Source: an uncultured Sphingomonas sp. | GTDB lineage: Bacteria > Pseudomonadota > Alphaproteobacteria > Sphingomonadales > Sphingomonadaceae | Assembly (NCBI GenBank): GCA_946482655.1 | Contig: CAMLSA010000144.1 | Coordinates: 1 to 5,733, forward strand | Length of the DNA: 5,733 nucleotides | Reading direction: 5' to 3' | In this document: one piece after another, positions 1 through 5,733 of the stretch | How positions within the stretch are numbered: the stretch's first letter is position 1 | Layout: each line of letters begins with the position of its first letter | The notes under the pieces: model-generated | The model's input: only the letters and a program-made list of their open reading frames with translations | The model's database searches: none | What the model was told of the DNA's origin: nothing | Program-made: the position numbers and the translations under genes

Positions 1-51
1 AAATCTCTCGCCAGGGGAATCCCAAGCGATTCAAATTTCAGGTTCGGTGCT
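1..51. other. Left-edge non-coding stretch downstream of the AI-2E gene
   Basis: These 51 bases follow the stop of the AI-2E family gene and run into the window edge. I see no supported gene, and no GC-rich hairpin followed by a T-run that would make a clear intrinsic terminator. The stretch is more AT-rich than its surroundings. It holds a short palindrome GGGAATCCC (15-23) and two GANTC sites (17-21 and 28-32), the motif methylated by CcrM in many alphaproteobacteria. Whether the leftward operon ends here or continues cannot be seen. Confidence 0.4.
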
Positions 52-1092
52 CTAGTCGGCCGTCCGCTTCGAACGCTCCTCGAGGAAGACCTTGATCATC
101 GCGATGATCGGATCGGCGAGGGCGAGCCCGAGAATACCGAATAGCGTGCCGAACAGCAGCTGAGCGCCGAGGACCAGCGCGGGCGCCAGATCGACTGAGC
201 GGCGCGCGACCCAGGGCACGATGATATTGCCGTCGATCACCTGCACCGCGACATAGATGATGATCGCCCAGATCCCCGTGTCGAACCCGGCCGAGAATCC
301 GACCAGAATGATCAGCACGCCCGAGATGATCGAACCGATATTGGGCAGGAAGGCGAGCAGGCCGGTGAGCAGGCCGAGCAGCGCCGCCATGGGCACCCCT
401 GCCAGCGACAGTGCGATCCCGGTGCCGAAGCCTTCCACCGCCATGCCGATCAGGCGCCCGAACATCAGCCGCCGCATCGTGAAGCCCATCCGCGCGGACG
501 TGGCATAAAAATCGGCGCGCCGCTCGATCGGCAGCAGCCAGGCGAGGCCGCGCTCGTACAGCCGCGGCTCGGCTGCGATGAACAGGCCGAGGACAATGAT
601 CATCGCGATGCTCGAAATGGCACCAAGGGCGCTGCCGACCCAGGATGTCAGCCGGTCGAACGATCCCATCAGCTCATTGGCGATCGCCTGGCCACCGCCC
701 GTCTTGGGCAACAGGCCACGGGCGCTGGCCCAGTCGAACAGCCGCGCGAGCTGGGCCTCGACGACGGTCCGCAAGGCCTCGAACTGGCCCGCGATCTGCG
801 ATCCGGCAAAATAGACCGTCCAGGACAGGAAGGCAGCCACGGCAAGACAGGTGATCAGCAGCCGCCATCCGCGCCCGATCGGCAGCACGCGGCCGAGCAG
901 CCGGGTGCCGCCGTCGAGCATCGAGGCAAGGACGAGGGCGGCGGCGACCAGCAGCAGCGGCTGGATCAGCAGCACCACGAGCGCCAGCGCCACGGCGAGG
1001 CCGAGCCATATCGCCGCCTTGTGCAGTTCGCGGTCGGTCGCCAGCGAGCGGCTGTCGGAAGGGCCGGGCTGCTCGGGCTTGCGGCCGGTCAT
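52..1092 (-). CDS. AI-2E family transporter (PerM/YdiK/TqsA-like membrane protein)
   Basis: This 346-residue integral inner-membrane protein belongs to the AI-2E family (Pfam AI-2E_transport). Members have been linked to autoinducer-2 export, sodium/proton exchange or other efflux, so the substrate cannot be named from sequence. Hydrophobic segments lie at about residues 27-58, 77-97, 155-175, 218-265 (broken by a conserved FLPNIG loop at 248-253), 272-290 and 303-333. A soluble, helical stretch at about 98-150 follows the first membrane group, as is usual for the family. The C-terminal signature is present: a G-N-I-I-V-P-W segment (288-294), then a VDLAP motif (300-304) and a G-x-L-G-L-x-L-A-D-P run (319-328). 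Length is typical. The ATG start lies 4 bases after the lepB stop, and GAGGA (1104-1108) inside the end of lepB is a plausible if slightly distant ribosome-binding site, which implies translation coupled to lepB. Family assignment is firm; function is open. Confidence 0.9.
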   Translation of the reverse strand: MTGRKPEQPGPSDSRSLATDRELHKAAIWLGLAVALALVVLLIQPLLLVAAALVLASMLDGGTRLLGRVLPIGRGWRLLITCLAVAAFLSWTVYFAGSQIAGQFEALRTVVEAQLARLFDWASARGLLPKTGGGQAIANELMGSFDRLTSWVGSALGAISSIAMIIVLGLFIAAEPRLYERGLAWLLPIERRADFYATSARMGFTMRRLMFGRLIGMAVEGFGTGIALSLAGVPMAALLGLLTGLLAFLPNIGSIISGVLIILVGFSAGFDTGIWAIIIYVAVQVIDGNIIVPWVARRSVDLAPALVLGAQLLFGTLFGILGLALADPIIAMIKVFLEERSKRTAD

Positions 1093-1096
1093 CGGC

Positions 1097-1996
1097 TCAG
1101 CGGTCCTCGCGGTCCGGATGAAGGCTCGTGCCCGCGCGGCCGCCGCGCAGCGCCTGGAACCAGCTCAGCGGGTTCCACAGCTTGGTGGTGCCGTCGAGCG
1201 AAAAGGTGATGAACTCGGCCCGCCCGCCCAGATTCTCGAACGGCACCGGTCCGTCGAGGCCATTGCGATAGGCGGGAACCCGGCTGTCGGCCGACTGGTC
1301 GCGATTGTCGCCCATCACGAAAATATGGTCGGATGGAATGGTGATCGCCGGGTAGTCGTCGATCTCCGGCATATAGCCAAGGTCGATCGTGTCAAAGCTG
1401 CGCCCGTTCGGCAGCGTCTCGCGGAAGCGCGGCAGAGCGCAATAGAGCTTGCCGTCGGTGCCGGTCGTGCGGAAGCGGGCGACCTCGGGCTGGTTGCAGG
1501 GCACATTGGCGTCGACCGGAATCATCGCGGGCGCCTCCGCCGTGCGCTTCACCGGCACACCATTGATCACGACGATCCCGCCGCGCACCTCGAGCCGATC
1601 GCCGGGCAGGCCGATCACCCGCTTGATGAAATCGGTATCGGCCTGCTGGGGTTTCAGGATGACGATGTCGCCGCGCTCGGGCAGCCGGCCCAGCAGCCGT
1701 CCCTTGATAAAGCCGAGAATGTGGAAGCTGGGCGACACATAGGACCAGCCATAGGGATATTTGGTCACCACCAGCCGATCGCCGGTGATCAAAGTTGGCA
1801 TCATCGATTCGGACGGGATGTAGAAGGGCTTGGCCACGAAGCTGTGGAAGCCGAGCACCGCGAGGATCAGCCAGAAGATCCCCCGCGCCTCGGCCCACCA
1901 GTCGGTGCCCTGCTTCTTGGGGGGAGTGGCCGTTTCGGCCGGGGGGGCGGGCAAGTCGCTCGCATTATCCATCTTGTCACTCGGCCGATCGCTCAC
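1097..1996 (-). CDS. lepB: Signal peptidase I
   Basis: Type I leader peptidase is a membrane-anchored Ser/Lys protease that cuts signal peptides from exported proteins on the periplasmic side. Counting from the GTG start proposed here (299 residues), one membrane anchor lies at about 39-58. Box B reads PSESMMPTL with the nucleophile Ser64, box D reads FIKRVIGLPGD with the general base Lys125, and box E reads GDNRDQSADSR at about 229-239. Cys167 and Cys186 bracket a periplasmic insertion and could form a disulfide (inference). A Pro-rich linker precedes the anchor. Start choice: the frame stays open to an ATG at 2026 inside acpS, but that codon lacks a ribosome-binding site. GTG at 1994-1996 is preceded by GAGGAGAGG (2003-2011) at 6-base spacing; an ATG at 1972 is a third, weaker option. 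The gene starts 13 bases after the acpS stop and ends 4 bases before the AI-2E gene, so it is probably cotranscribed with both. Confidence 0.95.
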   Translation of the reverse strand: MSDRPSDKMDNASDLPAPPAETATPPKKQGTDWWAEARGIFWLILAVLGFHSFVAKPFYIPSESMMPTLITGDRLVVTKYPYGWSYVSPSFHILGFIKGRLLGRLPERGDIVILKPQQADTDFIKRVIGLPGDRLEVRGGIVVINGVPVKRTAEAPAMIPVDANVPCNQPEVARFRTTGTDGKLYCALPRFRETLPNGRSFDTIDLGYMPEIDDYPAITIPSDHIFVMGDNRDQSADSRVPAYRNGLDGPVPFENLGGRAEFITFSLDGTTKLWNPLSWFQALRGGRAGTSLHPDREDR

Positions 1997-2002
1997 GCGA
2001 TG

Positions 2003-2011
2003 CCTCTCCTC
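2003..2011 (-). promoter_or_regulatory. Ribosome-binding site that decides the lepB start
   Basis: On the minus strand this reads GAGGAGAGG, close to the anti-Shine-Dalgarno complement, and ends 6 bases before GTG at 1996-1994. It overlaps the TGA stop of acpS (2012-2010), so ribosomes finishing acpS are placed on the lepB start. It lies inside the longer frame that begins at ATG 2026 and so argues against that upstream start. Confidence 0.75.
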
Positions 2012-2411
2012 AGAGCGGGCGCGCATACAGGATGACGAACGCCTGCGCCCAGGGATGATCGTCGGTCATCGTCAAATGAACGTCCACCGCGTGGCCCGGC
2101 GGCGTCAGCACGTCAAGCCTTGCCTTGGCTCCGCCGGTCAAAACCAGCGTGGGAGCCCCGCTCGGCAGGTTGGCGACCCCGATATCCTTCATGAACACCC
2201 CGGTCTTGAAGCCAGTGCCGACCGCTTTCGAGAAAGCCTCCTTGGCGGCGAATCGCTTCGCATAGGTGCCCGCGCGGGTCAGCGTGCGCCGCTCGGCCTT
2301 GGCGCGCTCGATATCGGTGAAGACGCGATTGATGAAGCGCTCACCGAATCGATCGAGCGAATTCTGGATCCGCTCGATGTTGCAGAGATCGGAGCCGATA
2401 CCGATGATCAC
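2010..2411 (-). CDS. acpS: Holo-[acyl-carrier-protein] synthase
   Basis: AcpS moves the 4'-phosphopantetheine arm from coenzyme A to a serine of apo-ACP, making the carrier active for fatty acid synthesis in the cytoplasm. The 133-residue length is right for the trimeric AcpS family. The N-terminal motif [12 protein letters not shown] (4-15) carries the Mg-binding Asp8. The second motif [15 protein letters not shown] (53-67) carries the metal-ligand Glu58 and the catalytic-region Lys62. The C-terminal strand [16 protein letters not shown] matches the last conserved block. The start is GTG (2411-2409) preceded by GAGGG (2420-2416) at 4-base spacing. That ribosome-binding site lies in the outer arm of the inverted repeat at 2417-2521, so initiation may depend on RNA folding (inference). 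lepB follows after 13 bases. Confidence 0.95.
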   Translation of the reverse strand: MIIGIGSDLCNIERIQNSLDRFGERFINRVFTDIERAKAERRTLTRAGTYAKRFAAKEAFSKAVGTGFKTGVFMKDIGVANLPSGAPTLVLTGGAKARLDVLTPPGHAVDVHLTMTDDHPWAQAFVILYARPL

Positions 2412-2415
2412 TTTA

Positions 2416-2420
2416 CCCTC
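2416..2420 (-). promoter_or_regulatory. acpS ribosome-binding site, inside an inverted-repeat arm
   Basis: The minus-strand sequence GAGGG followed by TAAA leads straight into the GTG start of acpS. Four of its five bases (2417-2420) belong to the 12-base arm CCCGTGCCGAGG, which is perfectly complementary to 2510-2521 upstream in the same transcript. Pairing would hide the site. No other start with a better site was found. Confidence 0.6.
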
Positions 2421-2521
2421 GGCACGGGGAGAGGGCTGCGAAGCGGTGGAGGGGGAGAGAGGTTTGGTCGCAGGCTAAGGTTGCGGGGATATGGACTCCC
2501 TTCCACCAGCCCGTGCCGAGG
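2417..2521. repeat. Nested intergenic inverted repeat (REP/MITE-like candidate)
   Basis: This fills most of the 130-bp pdxJ-acpS gap. The outer arms CCTCGGCACGGG (2417-2428) and CCCGTGCCGAGG (2510-2521) are a perfect 12-base inverted repeat 81 bases apart. Just inside lie imperfect inner arms, GGTGGAGGGGGAG (2445-2457) and CTCCCTTCCACC (2496-2507), which pair over 6 bases and then continue past a mismatch and a bulge. The left half also carries a small GCTGCGAAGC mini-hairpin (2435-2444) that the right half lacks. The unpaired centre is about 2458-2495. There is no T-run, so it does not look like an intrinsic terminator. The form suggests a dispersed intergenic palindromic element, but only one copy is visible, so copy number is unknown. 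Confidence 0.6.
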
Positions 2522-2541
2522 AGGAAAAGGGTTCCGCTCGA

Positions 2542-3267
2542 TCACCTCGCCTCGTCCATCAGTTCGCGCATTCGTCTCACCACCGGCCCCAGGCCCTCGA
2601 AAATCGCTTCGCCGATCAGGAAATGGCCGATGTTGAGCTCGGCGATCTGGGGAATCGCGGCGATCGGCGTGACATTGTCGAAGGTCAGGCCATGGCCCGC
2701 ATGCGGTTCGATCCCATTCTTTGCGGCGAGTGCCGCGGCATTGGCGATGCGGGCGAGCTCGGCGCTGCGTTCCTCGCCTTCGCTGTGCGCGTAGCGGCCG
2801 GTGTGGAATTCGACAACCGGGGCGCCAAGCGATAGCGCCGCCTCGATCTGGCGTGGATCGGGCTCGATGAACAAGCTGACACGGATGCCCGCATCGGCTA
2901 GCCGGGCGATCAGCGGCTTGAGATGGTTGTGCTGGCCAGCAGCGTTGAGCCCGCCTTCCGTAGTCACTTCCTCACGCCGCTCGGGGACGATGCAGGCGGC
3001 GTGCGGCCGATGCTTCAGCGCAATCGCCAGCATCTCCTCGGTCGCCGCCATTTCCATGTTCACCGGCAGCTCGACGGCGCCGATCAGCCGGCCGATATCC
3101 TCGTCGATGATATGGCGCCGATCCTCGCGCAGATGCGCGGTGATGCCGTCGGCGCCGGCCTCGCTGGCGATCAGCGCCGCGCGGATCGGATCGGGATAGA
3201 GCCCGCCCCGCGCGTTGCGGATCGTCGCGACATGATCGATGTTCACCCCAAGGCGCAGCCTGTTCAC
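2542..3267 (-). CDS. pdxJ: Pyridoxine 5'-phosphate synthase
   Basis: PdxJ condenses 1-deoxy-D-xylulose 5-phosphate with 3-amino-2-oxopropyl phosphate to give pyridoxine 5'-phosphate, the ring-closing step of the DXP-dependent vitamin B6 route, in the cytoplasm. The 241 residues form a full-length TIM barrel. Visible signatures are [15 protein letters not shown] (7-21), [10 protein letters not shown] with His45 and Arg47, VNMEMA with Glu72, EFHTGRYA (153-160) and [10 protein letters not shown] with His192. His45, Glu72 and His192 correspond to the catalytic residues of the E. coli enzyme. The start is GTG at 3267, whose last bases form GTGA with the pyrE stop, a 4-base overlap typical of translational coupling. 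GAAGG (3279-3275) gives a ribosome-binding site at 7-base spacing. No key residue is missing. Confidence 0.97.
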   Translation of the reverse strand: MNRLRLGVNIDHVATIRNARGGLYPDPIRAALIASEAGADGITAHLREDRRHIIDEDIGRLIGAVELPVNMEMAATEEMLAIALKHRPHAACIVPERREEVTTEGGLNAAGQHNHLKPLIARLADAGIRVSLFIEPDPRQIEAALSLGAPVVEFHTGRYAHSEGEERSAELARIANAAALAAKNGIEPHAGHGLTFDNVTPIAAIPQIAELNIGHFLIGEAIFEGLGPVVRRMRELMDEAR

Positions 3268-3857
3268 GCGGCAACCTTCGCGCGGCTGCCGGGCTTCACT
3301 GCGGGTATCGCCGCCAGCTCCGGCGGCAGGGCGTCGGCGGCATAGGTCGGCACTTCGAGCCGAATCAGCGGATAGAAGGGGACGCCGAGATCGGCGGCGC
3401 CGTTCGAGCGATCGACCAGCGAGGCTGCGGCGATCACCTTGCCGCCAGCTTCCTCTACCGCCTTGATAGCCTCGCGGGAGGATAGGCCGGTGGTGACGAC
3501 GTCCTCCATCAGCAACACCTTCTGCCCCGGCTCAAGCCGGAAGCCGCGGCGCAGGCCGAACACGCCCTCCGGGCGCTCTACGAACATAGCGTCGAGCCCG
3601 AGCGCACGGCCCATTTCGTGTCCGGCAATCACTCCGCCCATGGCGGGAGAGACCACCGCGCCAAGCTGGATCTTGATCTTGTCGGGGATCTTCAAGGCTA
3701 GCGCCTCGGCAAGCCGGCCAGCGCGCGCGGGGTTCATCAGTACCCGGGCGCATTGCAGATAGCGGGGACTGCGCAAGCCCGAGGACAGGATGAAGTGGCC
3801 CTCCAGCAGCGCTTCGGCCTCCCGGAACTCGGCCAATATCTCGTCGTCGGTCATCAT
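3264..3857 (-). CDS. pyrE: Orotate phosphoribosyltransferase
   Basis: PyrE joins orotate and PRPP to form orotidine 5'-monophosphate, the fifth step of UMP synthesis, in the cytoplasm. The product from the chosen start is 197 residues with the type I phosphoribosyltransferase fold. The PRPP-binding loop [14 protein letters not shown] is at 114-127, with the acidic pair Glu118-Asp119. [22 protein letters not shown] (66-87, split by the family's conserved glycines) forms the core. The loop around 92-106 ([15 protein letters not shown]) is short and has Pro96 where many OPRTases have a lysine. Start: the frame stays open to an ATG at 3935, but that would add 26 non-homologous-looking residues across the promoter region. 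The paired ATGATG at 3857-3852 follows AGGA (3865-3862); the second ATG (3854) is equally plausible. pyrE is first in the leftward operon and overlaps pdxJ by 4 bases. Confidence 0.95.
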   Translation of the reverse strand: MMTDDEILAEFREAEALLEGHFILSSGLRSPRYLQCARVLMNPARAGRLAEALALKIPDKIKIQLGAVVSPAMGGVIAGHEMGRALGLDAMFVERPEGVFGLRRGFRLEPGQKVLLMEDVVTTGLSSREAIKAVEEAGGKVIAAASLVDRSNGAADLGVPFYPLIRLEVPTYAADALPPELAAIPAVKPGSRAKVAA

Positions 3858-3896
3858 GAAATCCTGCCAACCCGCTGCCGCTTTGCAGCATCGGCT

Positions 3897-3925
3897 CAGA
3901 TAGAGGCATGAGATTATCGCTTCAA
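3897..3925 (-). promoter_or_regulatory. Candidate promoter for the pyrE-pdxJ-acpS-lepB operon
   Basis: On the minus strand, TTGAAG (3925-3920) and TATCTG (3902-3897) stand 17 bases apart, a correct sigma-70 spacing. The -35 is fair and the -10 is weak (three consensus bases). The implied start of transcription near 3890 would leave a leader of about 33 bases. A better -10 look-alike, GATAAT (3918-3913), exists but has no -35 at a suitable distance. Confidence 0.35.
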
Positions 3926-3958
3926 CCGCTTGCATTCGTGGCGAAGCGGTGCTTGAGG
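3920..3958. other. Dyad between the divergent -35 elements
   Basis: A perfect 7-base inverted repeat, ACCGCTT (3925-3931) and AAGCGGT (3944-3950), has a 12-base spacer. Allowing a 2-base insertion on the right, the symmetry extends into TCAA (3922-3925 side) and TTGA (3953-3956), that is, into both proposed -35 hexamers. Read outward on each strand, AAGCGGT therefore sits directly before each -35. This is a candidate shared operator; no known regulator motif was recognised. Confidence 0.35.
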
Positions 3959-3981
3959 CGCAGAGAAGCCGCGCCTATAAG
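3953..3981 (+). promoter_or_regulatory. Probable promoter of ctaC-ctaD
   Basis: TTGAGG (3953-3958) and TATAAG (3976-3981) are separated by exactly 17 bases and match the sigma-70 consensus at 4 and 5 of 6 positions. Transcription would start near 3988, giving a leader of about 58 bases before the ctaC ATG. The -10 box lies in a GCGCC-TATAA-GGCGC palindrome (3971-3985). Confidence 0.6.
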
Positions 3982-3985
3982 GCGC
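3971..3985. other. Palindrome centred on the ctaC -10 box
   Basis: GCGCC (3971-3975), TATAA (3976-3980) and GGCGC (3981-3985) form a perfect 5-base dyad around the core of the proposed -10. A further GGCGC lies at 3957-3961, partly in the -35. A protein bound here would compete with RNA polymerase. It could equally be chance in GC-rich DNA. Confidence 0.35.
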
Positions 3986-4012
3986 TCGATTTCGTAGGGC
4001 CCGATAACAGGC

Positions 4013-4033
4013 AGGCGCGGATCTAACGCGCTT
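4013..4033 (+). promoter_or_regulatory. Leader hairpin before the ctaC ribosome-binding site
   Basis: GCGCG (4015-4019) pairs with CGCGC (4027-4031), extended outward by a G-U pair (4014/4032) and an A-U pair (4013/4033), around a 7-base loop GATCTAA. The stem ends 3 bases before the GGGGG tract (4037-4041) that serves as the ctaC Shine-Dalgarno sequence. It could stabilise the mRNA 5' end or affect ribosome access; no known riboswitch is recognised. Confidence 0.35.
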
Positions 4034-4045
4034 CACGGGGGTAAG

Positions 4046-5733
<1,688 letters not shown>

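Noticed and set aside
851..2035. A 394-codon open frame on the plus strand opposite lepB and the start of the AI-2E gene
   Set aside because: It spans two well-supported genes on the other strand, has no recognisable family, and its composition fits a complementary-frame shadow.
2417..2521. Intrinsic terminator between pdxJ and acpS
   Set aside because: The stem arms are separated by 81 bases and no T-run follows on either strand, so the structure does not fit a rho-independent terminator.
2523..2535. Small hairpin GGAA-CCCTT-TTCC (minus strand) just after the pdxJ stop
   Set aside because: The stem is only four pairs and no T-run follows. It is too weak to call.
1830..2636. A 268-codon plus-strand frame crossing lepB, acpS, the intergenic repeat and pdxJ
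   Set aside because: It runs across three real genes in the opposite direction and shows no domain. It stays open only because stop codons are rare in this GC-rich frame.
3913..3918. GATAAT as the pyrE -10 box
   Set aside because: The hexamer is good, but the sequences 16-18 bases upstream on the minus strand (such as CCACGA) do not resemble a -35. The TTGAAG-17-TATCTG pair was preferred, with low confidence.
3858..3935. N-terminal extension of pyrE to the ATG at 3935
   Set aside because: It would cover the proposed promoter, has no ribosome-binding site, and adds 26 residues not expected in PyrE. The ATGATG at 3857-3852 has AGGA just upstream and gives a normal length.

Overview
The window is GC-rich chromosomal housekeeping DNA from an alphaproteobacterium, most probably a member of the Sphingomonadales. 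This rests on base composition, the pyrE-pdxJ-acpS-lepB gene block, an alphaproteobacterial type of CtaC/CtaD with an Ala/Pro-rich CtaC and a His-rich CtaD N-terminus, and the character of the proteins. The genus cannot be fixed by eye. I see no insertion sequence, prophage, CRISPR array, tRNA or rRNA.

Layout: five genes run leftward (minus strand) as a probable operon. In transcription order they are pyrE (3857-3264), pdxJ (3267-2542, overlapping pyrE by 4 bp as GTGA), a 130-bp gap filled by a nested inverted repeat, acpS (2411-2010), lepB (best start a GTG at 1996, ending 1097) and an AI-2E-family membrane protein (1092-52). Two genes run rightward from the other side of a 188-bp divergent control region: ctaC/coxB (4046-5056, cytochrome c oxidase subunit II) and ctaD/coxA (5070 to the right edge, subunit I, truncated by the window). 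Bases 1-51 hold no gene I can support.

Function: the leftward operon groups unrelated essential tasks: UMP synthesis (PyrE), vitamin B6 synthesis (PdxJ), activation of acyl carrier protein (AcpS), signal peptide removal (LepB) and a polytopic permease-like protein. The rightward operon encodes the catalytic core of an aa3-type terminal oxidase: CtaC carries the CuA site that accepts electrons from cytochrome c, and CtaD carries the haem a and haem a3-CuB sites (only the first part is visible).

The less ordinary signals are small and non-coding. They are a nested inverted repeat before acpS whose outer arm covers the acpS ribosome-binding site; a back-to-back promoter arrangement between pyrE and ctaC in which both -35 hexamers flank one dyad; a perfect palindrome on the ctaC -10 box; a leader hairpin just before the ctaC ribosome-binding site; and a lepB start that is probably a GTG inside the longest frame. 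I found no convincing undescribed multi-gene system here.
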